64,000 bases of DNA from Rhodopseudomonas palustris (GTDB lineage: Bacteria > Pseudomonadota > Alphaproteobacteria > Rhizobiales > Xanthobacteraceae): contig NZ_CP058907.1 of assembly GCF_013415845.1 (NCBI RefSeq), positions 4,914,501-4,978,500 of the forward strand. The letters are read 5' to 3'. Position 1 is the first letter of the stretch, and every line of letters begins with the position of its first letter. The notes under the pieces were generated by a model, which worked only from the letters and a program-made list of their open reading frames with translations, was not told the origin of the DNA and ran no database searches. The position numbers and the translations under genes are program-made. Positions 53,875 through 61,871 of this stretch are shown one piece after another.

Positions 53875-54046
53875 AGGCACACCCCCCCGGACGAGATTTG
53901 CGAAGGGGCTTGCATCTGAGACGTGACCTTTCAGGCGCGGCGGTTCGTTTTCCCCCATGCCCCACCGGGGCAGACCAAATTCACGATGGGACGCATCGAC
54001 TGCAGGTGAGAACGGCTGCTCACTCCAGACCTTAGATTCAGTTCGA

Positions 54047-54063
54047 TGAGTCAATTTGACTCA
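54047..54063. promoter_or_regulatory. 17-bp perfect palindrome
   Basis: TGAGTCAA-T-TTGACTCA, 70 bases upstream of the serine recombinase start. A candidate recombinase or repressor site. Confidence 0.55.
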
Positions 54064-54104
54064 CACCACAAGCTTGCCGCCCGACTCCCTAGAGAACTAC
54101 TGTA

Positions 54105-54118
54105 TCAACGGTCGTTGA
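54105..54118. promoter_or_regulatory. 14-bp perfect palindrome
   Basis: TCAACG-GT-CGTTGA, ending 15 bases before the serine recombinase start. It may be bound by the recombinase to control its own gene or as a crossover site. Confidence 0.5.
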
Positions 54119-54133
54119 CTAGGATGTAAAGCG

Positions 54134-54856
54134 GTGGCCCACACTCAACCTAAGTTCGTTGCCTACTATCGGGTCTCGACGAAGAGGCAAGGCGCATCAG
54201 GGCTTGGTATCGCAGCACAACGGTCCGCCGTTGCGGCTTACCTAAATGGGACATCGGGAGTCATTGCCGCTGAATTCACTGAGATGGAGAGCGGACGCCG
54301 CAGCGATCGCCCCGCATTGGAGCAAGCGCTCACCACCGCACGAATCCATCAGGCGGCACTCGTCGTCGCTAAAGTCGACCGCCTCACCCGCTCTGTCGGC
54401 TTTCTGTCCAAGCTGCTTGAGGCAGGTGTCGACGTAAGGTTTTCGGACATGCCCGCTATCGAGGGACCAACGGGCCGCTTTATGCTCCAGCAGATGGCCG
54501 CCGTCGCCGAGTTGGAAGCCGGCTTAATCTCATCAAGAACGAAGGCCGCTCTTGCTGCTGCGAAAGCACGCGGGACTAAGCTCGGTGGGAACAGGGGAGT
54601 CCGCTTAACAAACGCTGCCCGTGCGAAAGGTCGGGCCGAGCAATCCAGTAGAGCACAGAGCCGCGCCGGCGATCTGGCTCCTCTGTTGCTTCAATTGCGG
54701 TCCAATGGGATCGCATCCGCCAATGCAATGGCTGCTGCACTGACTGCAAGAGATATTCCTACGGCTCGCGGCGGCCGCAAGTGGTCGGCGGTACAGGTGC
54801 GCCGTATCATCGCCAGAATAGATGGATGGGAGCGGATGGTTTTGCCGGCGCCGTAG
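54134..54856 (+). CDS. Serine recombinase / resolvase
   Basis: A 240-residue site-specific recombinase. The nucleophile serine is in VAYYRVSTKRQG near residue 15, followed by the conserved resolvase blocks ALVVAKVDRLTRSVGFL and FMLQQMAAVAELEAGLIS with arginines of the active site. The C-terminal part has a DNA-binding region (MAAALTARDIPTARGGRKWS, VQVRRIIARI) like small serine recombinases. Start is GTG at 54134 with AGGA nine bases upstream. It might resolve dimers or invert or excise DNA in the island; palindromes directly upstream are candidate sites. Confidence 0.9.
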   Translation: MAHTQPKFVAYYRVSTKRQGASGLGIAAQRSAVAAYLNGTSGVIAAEFTEMESGRRSDRPALEQALTTARIHQAALVVAKVDRLTRSVGFLSKLLEAGVDVRFSDMPAIEGPTGRFMLQQMAAVAELEAGLISSRTKAALAAAKARGTKLGGNRGVRLTNAARAKGRAEQSSRAQSRAGDLAPLLLQLRSNGIASANAMAAALTARDIPTARGGRKWSAVQVRRIIARIDGWERMVLPAP

Positions 54857-55034
54857 CCGAGAAGAACCAGCATCTCTATCGAGACGCGCCCATGGTGATC
54901 CCATAGTCAGCCCATCATGAAGGCATACCAGAGAGGCTTGACCGAACGCTTTCTTGCCATGCCGCATTTTGGGAGTTTCACCCGAAATACGCCTTTGCCA
55001 TATGTTCCTCGTTGCACCGCAGAAGAGGAACCAA

Positions 55035-55916
55035 ATGAGGGATAAATTTGGACGGGCGAGGGACGCGTTTGGACGCTGGATGTTTTTGCCGACCATTGCG
55101 TCCCGCCCGTTTAGAAGAGTTGGACGCGGAATTGCCGGCGATCCAATTTATCCTGTACTCGGGGAGCGCGGTGCCTGTGCGTGCCTCAAATACTATGAAG
55201 ATGCTCTCCGATTTCTGAGGGGAGAAGCCGATGAGCCGCCATCGCTGGAAGCTGTCAGATCGGCGGCGATCCCACACGGGCCTATTTTTGAATTGTCCCT
55301 ACAAGACAGTGAGGCAACGCCCGACGTTTTCGGACCTAAGGTCTACGTCTGGATTGAAGATGCTGACCGGATGGAAGAGCTCTTTGACAGGAGCCCTCGG
55401 TGGTTGGATCCAGAATATGTACCGGTTCTTTTGCTTCTCGTGGCTGCAGGTGGCAGCCTTCGCTTCAACGATTCTACGTCAAGGAAGGACAAAAACGGAG
55501 TCGCTACTCCTCCTGAGAAGAGGAGGTTCTTCCTGGCATTCGGGCGAGGCGCGGAGCAAAACATCCGGCTCCTACGGATCATAGCCGACGCTCCAGAAGG
55601 AAGCCAAGTGCACCGACGCACTCAGAAGAGCGATCCAAATTTTCACTATGACCACCGAAAGAACTGCCTCGAATTCAAGAGTGATGATTCCGTCATTCAA
55701 TCTGGACGACCGGCTGGATACAGCGGCAAGGGGCGGGAGGCTGCGATTGAAGCGGCCGGCGAGCATTTTGAACGGGCAGCCGAAAGACACGGCCCTCCGG
55801 CACTGCGCCATATAGCGGACAGCCCCGCGTCATTCAGGGAGCTCCTCGGGCGATGCTTCGAGATAGCTGACCGGCTTCACGCAGAGCAGACGCGCCGACG
55901 AAAGTTGGTTCGCTAG
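55035..55916 (+). CDS. Unrecognised island protein 1
   Basis: A 293-residue protein without a recognised family. Start at 55035 (MRDKFGRARD) follows AGAAGAGGAA, a strong ribosome-binding site; earlier ATGs at 54954 and 55002 lack one. The chain is soluble and charged, with a short hydrophobic strand set (YVPVLLLLVAAGGSLRF) and a helical C-terminus (REAAIEAAGEHFERAAERHG). Two adjacent cysteines lie in GACACLKYYED. No catalytic motif is obvious. It lies on the same strand as the resolvase and the next two genes, so it may be co-expressed. Confidence 0.7.
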   Translation: MRDKFGRARDAFGRWMFLPTIASRPFRRVGRGIAGDPIYPVLGERGACACLKYYEDALRFLRGEADEPPSLEAVRSAAIPHGPIFELSLQDSEATPDVFGPKVYVWIEDADRMEELFDRSPRWLDPEYVPVLLLLVAAGGSLRFNDSTSRKDKNGVATPPEKRRFFLAFGRGAEQNIRLLRIIADAPEGSQVHRRTQKSDPNFHYDHRKNCLEFKSDDSVIQSGRPAGYSGKGREAAIEAAGEHFERAAERHGPPALRHIADSPASFRELLGRCFEIADRLHAEQTRRRKLVR

Positions 55917-55983
55917 CACCACAGCAGCGTCGCCCGCTTCCTAACCCCTGCAATGCGCTTGGACTGTCCGTGTCCCGGCGTCG

Positions 55984-56751
55984 ATGGACTGCGCCAATAT
56001 GAAAGACGCCAGACGAACGATCTCTAGAAAATCGCTACGAACGCGGATCGCGGCACTTGAAGGTCTGCCCGTGTGCGTGCTGCCATTTTGCGGCCGACCG
56101 ACGATGAACGCTGCCGGCAACGGCGTTGCTCTATTCCACTGTCGCCGTCACGTCGAGCACAAGGCTCGGCATGGATCGCACTGGCACGGGACATACAGCG
56201 CAGCCGAGTTGAAACCGTATCTTGCTGCCGCAACTTCGTATGTCCGGCATCGGTCGGAGATTGACCCGTTCATCAAGGCGGCCCTCAACACCATCGCACT
56301 TCTTCTCGAAGAAGCAGGTCCCACCGAGATCGCCACGCGGCTCAAGGGTATGCCGGCGACCAAACGGGCTCGGATCGCACTGGCGCGACTTCGGGTCGCT
56401 GGCATCAAGCCGGAGCGGATCGTCGCGATCGTCTTGGCCGTCACGGCATTGATCGAGGAAGACCCTGGCTCTCACCGGACGAAGGAGTTCCGCACGGTAC
56501 AGATCGCAAAGGCCCTGCATCGCCTTGCGAGCGGCTACCATCGCGTTTGGGAGCTTCAAGACGAGAGGGGCCAGCTCAAGAAGGTGGCTGAACTCCACGC
56601 CTTTCCTCGGTCATCTGGGCCTGTCCTGAGGCTGATTGGTAAGGCCGTCGAGCAGCCGTGCGAATGGGTCGTTGAGAAGCACCTATCCGCAGTCCTCGCC
56701 CTGAAGGTCAAACGATACGGACGCCATCCCGCGTTGCCTGCCGGTGCGTGA
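55984..56751 (+). CDS. Unrecognised island protein 2 with putative zinc site
   Basis: A 255-residue basic protein. Near residues 29-70 a Cys/His cluster (VCVLPFCGRP ... LFHCRRHVEHKARHGSHWH) could bind zinc. The rest is helical and leucine-rich (ALNTIALLLEEAG, RIVAIVLAVTALIEEDPG), ending with a basic segment (LALKVKRYGRHP). It may bind DNA (inference from charge and the zinc-like cluster). No family recognised. It is followed after 130 bases by the PolA-like gene on the same strand, suggesting a replication or recombination group. Confidence 0.7.
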   Translation: MDCANMKDARRTISRKSLRTRIAALEGLPVCVLPFCGRPTMNAAGNGVALFHCRRHVEHKARHGSHWHGTYSAAELKPYLAAATSYVRHRSEIDPFIKAALNTIALLLEEAGPTEIATRLKGMPATKRARIALARLRVAGIKPERIVAIVLAVTALIEEDPGSHRTKEFRTVQIAKALHRLASGYHRVWELQDERGQLKKVAELHAFPRSSGPVLRLIGKAVEQPCEWVVEKHLSAVLALKVKRYGRHPALPAGA

Positions 56752-56881
56752 CATCTTCGGGCAATTATTCTCAGCGTCGTCTTCTGTCGAGATATCAGCT
56801 GCCACAGTGATGGTACGCACATGTTGGGCATTCAAGGGGGTCACTTTGAACACCCATCGCAAGTAGAGAATCCGGCACTCA

Positions 56882-58168
56882 ATGGACGATCAACTCAACT
56901 GGATGTGGTTCGATCCACAATTCCGGGCAGGAACTGACGACCTCGCTGCTGCAGTCAAGCTAGTTGCCGACCTGCTCATAGAATACGAACTCGCGAGCGG
57001 CATTCGTAAGCGGGCACGGAAGCTCCCCGATAAGAGGAAGTTCTACGTCGCCGTCGAAGCGTTGGCCTGCAATTTACTGCTTCTCAAGGCAACCGAAGGT
57101 GACGCCAAGCTTGCCGTGCCGCGCTCGCATGATTTCCTTTCGCAGAAGGGGCGCAACGCGAACCCGGTCTACGGGCAGCATTTCATTCAAGCGGTCGACA
57201 TGATGGCAGAACTCGAACTTATCAAGAAAGACGCTACGGGCTTTCGGCACTCCGATAGGCACAAGATGCCTTCACTCATCTCCGGCGCCTTACGTCTCCC
57301 TGACTACCTGCCGCTTGATCCCCCCGATTGGCGCAGCGTCAAACGGATAGACGACCCAGCTCTAATAATTAAGAAGGAAGGGAAGGATGAGGATGGGCGA
57401 GCTCCTGCCGTGGATTTCAATGAAACGGCCAGAACCAAGCAGTGGACCAGGCAAATCGGGTGCATAAATCGCTTCTTGCAGAATGCGCAAATCGAGATCG
57501 CCGGGGGCCCCGATCAATTGGCCCTCGGGAAGGATGGGCAGATTGTTGCACCTTTCCGGCGATCACTGCGGCGCATCTTCAACAACGGCAAGTGGGGCCA
57601 TGGCGGTCGCCTTGCGGGCGGCTTCTGGATGTCGATGGAGCGGGGTGAACGCAAGCGCATTCGCATTGAGGGCGAGCCAATCGCTGAGGTGGATTATAGG
57701 CAGTTGTTTCCCCGCCTCGCCTACGTGCGGGCGCAGGCTGAGCAGCCGGATGGCGACATATACGATGTTCAAGGCGATAAGACCGGCCGGGATGGCTGGA
57801 AGAAGCTGATGAATGCGCTGCTCTTCGCCGACGGCCCCCTGAAGAATTGGCCAAAAGAAACGCTTCAGCAATTCCCCGTTGGCACAAAACTTCGCGATGC
57901 TATCGAAATGCTATGCCAGAAACACCGCCCCATCGCGCCCCTGTTCGGCACGGGGCTAGGCTTCGAATTGATGCGGGCTGAGAGCGACATCATCATCGAC
58001 GTGACGACACAGCTTTTCAAGCAAGGCATCACCGCGTTGCCGCTGCACGACGCCGTGCTGGTGGCCGAATCTCGTGCCGTCGCGGCACAGAAGGTAATGC
58101 AGGATGAATTTGAGCGACGGGCAGGATGCGGCTGCGCGATAGTTAAAATCAAAATTACGCCCGAATAG
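56882..58168 (+). CDS. Compact family-A DNA polymerase-like protein
   Basis: A 428-residue protein whose C-terminal 160 residues carry the palm motifs of family A polymerases in order: motif A EVDYRQLFPRLAY (Asp271), an O-helix-like motif B RDGWKKLMNALLF with Arg303, Lys307 and Phe315 at Pol I spacing (R, +4 K, +12 aromatic), and motif C LPLHDAVLVAES (His389-Asp390). A conserved FELMRAESDIIIDV helix lies between. No 3'-5' or 5'-3' exonuclease domain is present; the N-terminal 260 residues are unrecognised. Family Pol I proteins are about twice as long. Replication or repair of the island is inferred. Confidence 0.7.
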   Translation: MDDQLNWMWFDPQFRAGTDDLAAAVKLVADLLIEYELASGIRKRARKLPDKRKFYVAVEALACNLLLLKATEGDAKLAVPRSHDFLSQKGRNANPVYGQHFIQAVDMMAELELIKKDATGFRHSDRHKMPSLISGALRLPDYLPLDPPDWRSVKRIDDPALIIKKEGKDEDGRAPAVDFNETARTKQWTRQIGCINRFLQNAQIEIAGGPDQLALGKDGQIVAPFRRSLRRIFNNGKWGHGGRLAGGFWMSMERGERKRIRIEGEPIAEVDYRQLFPRLAYVRAQAEQPDGDIYDVQGDKTGRDGWKKLMNALLFADGPLKNWPKETLQQFPVGTKLRDAIEMLCQKHRPIAPLFGTGLGFELMRAESDIIIDVTTQLFKQGITALPLHDAVLVAESRAVAAQKVMQDEFERRAGCGCAIVKIKITPE

Positions 58169-58966
58169 CAGGCACTTCCCGTCTTACGTCTCCGCTAATG
58201 GAGGGGGAAACCTAGAGGGAAGCTCGGAGTGGGGGGGCTCTAAGCCGAACTTAGCGGCTGCACAGGAGGGGGCCCTCTAAGAGGGGATGAGGTCGGTGAT
58301 CACCCCGCCCATAGAGGCGCGGGCCCTAGGTCGAGCTTTCAACGTGCCAGCCACTTGGCAGCCCCGTTGATGTCGTCCGGGATGAGCGGCTAGGAGTGAA
58401 GGCGTAGCAGTACGGCAACAATGCCAACCACTAAGCCAGTTAAGGCCGCAGTGATGCTGGCCAGCCGCAATGTCATCGAGCGAATAGCCTCCTTCAGGTC
58501 TGTCTTGGTCACGAGTTCTTGCATGACAGCATCCCCAGTCAATCGAGTAGGCCTCAGCGTCCTATGAAAGTCCATAATATCCCAAGTCAGAAGAGGCGCC
58601 CTTGAAGCATCGGCTTAAGGTTCAGGCACAAAGCTCTCCCCGTTGAGAGGAGGGCAGCGCCCATCCATCGCTCCATGCCCTACCCGAAGAATGGCCCTCA
58701 AGACCCGACATCAAGTAACGTCAGGCACTAGAGAGGCAGGGCTTAAAGCCATCACCTGCGGAATGTGAGGGCCCGCCTAAAGCCTGCCTCGGCGCACCTC
58801 AGCGGTCCCACGATGCGCCCGTTCGTTGCCGATGGGGGTTGGCGCCTTGCATCTTTACCGGACTCAGCGGGCGCCCTAGAGCCGCCGTCGCAGTGCCTCC
58901 GGGCATGGGCTTGGGGTCGGGCGTTTAAAGTGACCGGGCAGACACCGGACACGATTTTGGGGACGA
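58169..58966. other. Long intergenic region downstream of PolA-like gene
   Basis: About 800 bases with only a 44-codon gene (58390-58524). Contains many short GAGGG/CCCTC runs, e.g. GGGCCCTCTAAGAGGGG near 58271-58287, and a GGTGATCACC palindrome (58295-58304). It could hold a replication origin for the island, but no regular iterons or AT-rich unwinding stretch are clear. Confidence 0.4.
58390..58524 (-). CDS. Small membrane protein
   Basis: A 44-residue protein: a short charged helix (MQELVTKTDLKEAIRS) then one transmembrane segment (ITAALTGLVVGIVAVLL). It resembles the tail of DUF1640-like helical membrane proteins (TKxDLKE..., then a TM segment). GGGGAT precedes the ATG by eight bases. 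An upstream in-frame start at 58575 lacks such a site. Small but plausible. Confidence 0.55.
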   Translation of the reverse strand: MQELVTKTDLKEAIRSMTLRLASITAALTGLVVGIVAVLLRLHS

Positions 58967-59203
58967 CTAACTTCGAGCCTTGCGCGGGGGAATCAACAGC
59001 TTATCCGGGGTCGTCTTTAAGGCACCCGCGATGCGAGCCAGCACGATCACCGTAAGGTTTCGCTTTCCCCGTTCGACTTGGCTGATGTAGGTGCGATCCA
59101 GCCCGGCCTCTAAGGCTAAGTCTTCCTGAGACAGCCCGGCCGCCTTGCGGGCTCTCCGCACGGTTGCCGCCACTACGCCAACGATGCCCGTCTCGTCTTC
59201 CAT
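58967..59203 (-). CDS. XRE-family transcriptional regulator
   Basis: A 78-residue Cro/CI-type helix-turn-helix protein (VRRARKAAGLSQEDLALEAG, then LDRTYISQVERGKRNLT as recognition helix). No effector domain. It probably represses its own promoter and the divergent membrane-protein gene through the paired inverted sites at 59241-59283. Controlling integrase or excision is a usual role on such islands; the integrase, however, is read towards this gene from the far side. Confidence 0.9.
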   Translation of the reverse strand: MEDETGIVGVVAATVRRARKAAGLSQEDLALEAGLDRTYISQVERGKRNLTVIVLARIAGALKTTPDKLLIPPRKARS

Positions 59204-59240
59204 GAGAGCAAGGGGCCGCGATGATGACTTTTGGTCTACG

Positions 59241-59283
59241 GACTATAAGTCCCATTTTGTTTGAGAGACCGTGACTTATAGTC
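59241..59283. promoter_or_regulatory. Paired operator-like inverted sites
   Basis: GACTATAAGTC (59241-59251) and its exact inverse GACTTATAGTC (59273-59283), each near-palindromic itself (GACT-N3-AGTC), 21 bases apart. They sit between the divergent XRE and membrane-protein genes and contain TATAAG/TATAGT, likely -10 elements, so binding would block both promoters. Confidence 0.75.
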
Positions 59284-59303
59284 TACAAGACGGGTGTTCT
59301 CTT

Positions 59304-59735
59304 ATGGAGGTTGAATTGCTGAAAGACCGTCCGAAAGTCCGGATCTCTGAAATGGACCCCACCCAGCCCGAAGCTCGGCTATTTAATGCCCTCGCGACGT
59401 GGACAATGGTTTGGGGCGTGGTCGGCGGGACTGTTTGGCTCTTTGAAACAGCGCTTTCTTCACTTGACCTGCCCCGCGCAGCTGTCGCCTTACTCGTCTA
59501 CGCGGCAATTCCGGTCTCGTTTTTGAGCCTCATGTATTTCTGGCCACGATACCCAAGCATCTTTGAAGCGGCCATGCGACTTCGCTACTTCGCAATTCTT
59601 GCACTTGCAGCGTGGCTCGGCGCATATGTGAGCAATATGCGTTTCTCGACATCTTACGAGGGCCGGTTGGTCGAGAAGACGGTGGATACATGCAAGAGAA
59701 TTCCCCAATGCAGGGAAGCTGCACGAATTTGGTGA
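59304..59735 (+). CDS. Hypothetical membrane protein
   Basis: A 143-residue protein with three hydrophobic segments (TWTMVWGVVGGTVWLF, AVALLVYAAIPVSFLSLMYF and YFAILALAAWLGAYV). Soluble ends: an acidic N-terminus and a C-terminus with two cysteines (DTCKRIPQCREAA). Start ATG at 59304 lies 20 bases after the operator-like sites, with little room for a leader, so translation may be near-leaderless. Convergent with the integrase, nine bases apart. Function unknown. Confidence 0.7.
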   Translation: MEVELLKDRPKVRISEMDPTQPEARLFNALATWTMVWGVVGGTVWLFETALSSLDLPRAAVALLVYAAIPVSFLSLMYFWPRYPSIFEAAMRLRYFAILALAAWLGAYVSNMRFSTSYEGRLVEKTVDTCKRIPQCREAARIW

Positions 59736-59744
59736 AGTCGAAGC

Positions 59745-61391
59745 TCAAACTTTTATGGACGGAAACCTAGCAATGGCGTCAGCTATCGCCCTGATGGTCA
59801 CCTCGCCGTAGCCTTCCGAAATATTCCGCGGGGCGTGACCTTGGATGGCGTCCAGGACGCGCATCTCGACCTGCTCATCAATTCCCACCGTCTTGAAGCG
59901 ATGCCGCCAGCCGTGGCTTGGATCGACATTCGGGTCCTGCACGACTTCGCGGACAAACATGTTCACCTTATTCCGCGCAGTCTTCACCGCTTTGCGGATG
60001 CCAAGCTCATCTGAACCCGGCGTGATGAAGAGATGGCCCGGCTTGGAGCCTTCGAGAAAACCCAAGAAGCCTAGCTCAATCACCTGCTGATGAAGCACGA
60101 CGACCCTGGCCTCATCTGTCTTTACGGGCCCGGCCTCAGGCGTCACATGCACGACCCAATGGTTGCCTTCTCGGCGAACATCCTGTTTCCGGAGCTGGAG
60201 CATTTCGCCCACGCGTGCACCCGTGAACGCGCACAGCCACGGCACCCACCGTTTCGCAGCCGCAAGTTTCGGTGCCTCCCGGCCTGCTTGGTAGCCCTTC
60301 GCATGGCGTAGGATGAGCGCGGCCTCCGCATCCGAAAACCCCTTCGAGCGGAGCTTTCGAGGCTTCGAGACTTTTAGCGTGATCCCCTCGGCAGGATTGG
60401 TGGCAATCCGCCTATTCATCTTGGCCCATGCAAAAATGGTCTTCAGGCCGGCAAGGTCGCTGTCCTTGACCGTCTTGGCACTCGCGCCTTTCGCAAGGCG
60501 GACATCCTTGAAACGGAGAATGTCTTCCGGAGTCACTCGGCTTGCATCATCGTGCTCCAAGACAGCGACGAGCTTTGCCATCGTGTTCCGATAGCTTTCA
60601 TAGGTGCTCGGCTTTCGCCCAGCGGCTTGGGCTTCTGTCCACCAATCTTCAACCAGCCCCTTCAGCGAAACATCCGCCTTGATGGGATCGCCTGCGCTCC
60701 GCAGAGGGGCTCGCCAATCCGGAAAACGAGTCGCCTTGGGGTCCGGGGCATAGTTGCCCTCAGCGTTTCTCTTGCGGCTCTCGAAGGCGTCCCTCATTGC
60801 CATCCAGAAGGCGGACAGAAGGATGGCCCGAGAGTCCTCGTCAACGTGACGTATCCCTTTGCTGAGGAGCAGGCGGTCTACCAGCGGCCCGAGGGGCTGC
60901 TCCAAATCCTTTGCGTCTCCGCTGGAGCCGACCCTTTCCCACATATCCACCACGGCCGCCCAATAGGCTTCGTGCTCTTCCTGAGATTCAGCGCAGCGCT
61001 TCCAACCAATTCCGGGGATGTGTTCGATGGCCACTGTCCTGGCGCCGACCTCACTGTCGGCCCAAATGCGATAGAGATCGCCGGCGAGCGCCGTTGCTTG
61101 ACGGTGCGAGAGCGTGACCGGGTCATCATTTCGAAACGCCTGCCAAATCGTCTCAAGGTGGCCTGCGATTGCCGCCTGCAAGATCTTCACTTGGGCCGGA
61201 TCATCCGTGCCGAGCGAAAAGGAAATCGACTGGGAGCGCTCCGTCGGGGTGACGAATTTGGTGCTGCCGCCGAACGGAATCGCGAGCCTCCGGCCAGCGA
61301 TCCTGCCTTTAATGTCAGCCGGAATGCGCTGCACGAAATAGGCAGACCGCGAGCTCTTCCGCTTCATGGGACGTACCACCCGAAACAGCAT
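59745..61391 (-). CDS. int: Tyrosine recombinase (island integrase)
   Basis: A 548-residue phage-type integrase. After an arm-binding/N-terminal region (KRKSSRSAYFVQRIPADIKG) and a long middle part, the core-binding domain (VSLKGLVEDWWTEAQAAGRK) leads to the catalytic domain: Arg near 393 (FTGARVGEML), HGWRH with His/Arg near 493 and 496, GH near 518, and nucleophile Tyr near 528 (SEGYGEVT). All catalytic residues are present. Its start (61391, or ATG 61367) lies under 90 bases from the tRNA-Phe-derived attR, the standard order for site-specific integration into a tRNA end. Confidence 0.94.
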   Translation of the reverse strand: MLFRVVRPMKRKSSRSAYFVQRIPADIKGRIAGRRLAIPFGGSTKFVTPTERSQSISFSLGTDDPAQVKILQAAIAGHLETIWQAFRNDDPVTLSHRQATALAGDLYRIWADSEVGARTVAIEHIPGIGWKRCAESQEEHEAYWAAVVDMWERVGSSGDAKDLEQPLGPLVDRLLLSKGIRHVDEDSRAILLSAFWMAMRDAFESRKRNAEGNYAPDPKATRFPDWRAPLRSAGDPIKADVSLKGLVEDWWTEAQAAGRKPSTYESYRNTMAKLVAVLEHDDASRVTPEDILRFKDVRLAKGASAKTVKDSDLAGLKTIFAWAKMNRRIATNPAEGITLKVSKPRKLRSKGFSDAEAALILRHAKGYQAGREAPKLAAAKRWVPWLCAFTGARVGEMLQLRKQDVRREGNHWVVHVTPEAGPVKTDEARVVVLHQQVIELGFLGFLEGSKPGHLFITPGSDELGIRKAVKTARNKVNMFVREVVQDPNVDPSHGWRHRFKTVGIDEQVEMRVLDAIQGHAPRNISEGYGEVTIRAIADAIARFPSIKV

Positions 61392-61474
61392 TGTTACGCA
61401 CCCTTGTTAGGCAGTCGGGCAAGCGCAACACACTGATAGGGCTTAACTTATTGAAGGGATGGACGTCTTCAATA

Positions 61475-61496
61475 AAATGGTGCCCAGGGGCGGGAT
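61475..61496. repeat. Right attachment site (attR) at the tRNA-Phe 3' end
   Basis: 22-bp copy identical to 51365-51386. It covers the CCA end, the acceptor stem 3' strand and part of the T-arm of tRNA-Phe, so the tRNA remains whole after integration. Confidence 0.92.
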
Positions 61497-61553
61497 CGAA
61501 CCACCGACACTGCGATTTTCAGTCGCATGCTCTACCAACTGAGCTACCTGGGC
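61478..61553 (-). tRNA. tRNA-Phe (anticodon GAA)
   Basis: A 76-base cloverleaf on the minus strand: acceptor GCCCAGG pairing with CCTGGGC, D-arm AGCTCAGTTGGTAGAGC, anticodon loop CTGAAAA between TGCGA and TCGCA (anticodon GAA), T-loop GGTTCGATCCC, and an encoded CCA end. The 3' end serves as the island attachment site. Confidence 0.97.
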
Positions 61554-61561
61554 GTCGTCCG

Positions 61562-61578
61562 CCCGGTTCGAAACCGGG
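61562..61578. other. Stem-loop between yacG and tRNA-Phe
   Basis: CCCGGTT-CGA-AACCGGG, a 7-bp stem. It lies 8 bases upstream of the tRNA 5' end and may act in processing or termination. Confidence 0.5.
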
Positions 61579-61688
61579 GGAGCGCCGGGTTATAGTCAGA
61601 CACGGCGGCGCTGTCCACCCGTCGGGACGGTGTTTTGCCGGGGAAAAATTCACCGGATCGTCGCAGAGCCGGCCCCCGGAATTTCCAC

Positions 61689-61871
61689 TCAATCCTCTTC
61701 GTCGTCGGCCGGGCGGCCCGGAATCGCGTAGGCGCCGGACAGCCAGCGATTGAGGTCGACGTCGCGGCAGCGCTCGCTGCAGAACGGGTGCGATTGGGCG
61801 GTCGCCGGCTTGCCGCAGACCGGGCAAGGCTTGGCGCCATTCCGCTTCGGCTTGGCCGGTTCAGCCGGCAT
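61689..61871 (-). CDS. yacG: DNA gyrase inhibitor YacG (zinc-binding)
   Basis: A 60-residue zinc protein: C-P-V-C-G-K-P then [19 protein letters not shown], the C-X2-C...C-X3-C pattern and DLNRWL block diagnostic of YacG, which in E. coli inhibits gyrase by binding GyrB. The ATG overlaps the end of maf by 11 bases. The acidic tail (ADDEED) is typical. Confidence 0.93.
   Translation of the reverse strand: MPAEPAKPKRNGAKPCPVCGKPATAQSHPFCSERCRDVDLNRWLSGAYAIPGRPADDEED

Larger units (their letters stand above)
51365..61496. mobile_element. Integrative genomic island at tRNA-Phe(GAA)
   Basis: A 10.1-kb island with exact 22-bp direct repeats, an integrase gene beside the tRNA end, an XRE regulator, a serine recombinase, a PolA-like protein, a ParB-like plus Dam methyltransferase pair and several unknowns. 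No conjugation or phage structural genes were seen, so it would need a helper to move or spreads by integrase alone. All frames are intact, and GC is visibly lower than in the core. Confidence 0.9.

Noticed and set aside
51365..61496. CRISPR arrays or phage structural genes in the island
   Set aside because: No regularly spaced repeats and no capsid, portal, terminase or tail proteins were found on reading all frames.
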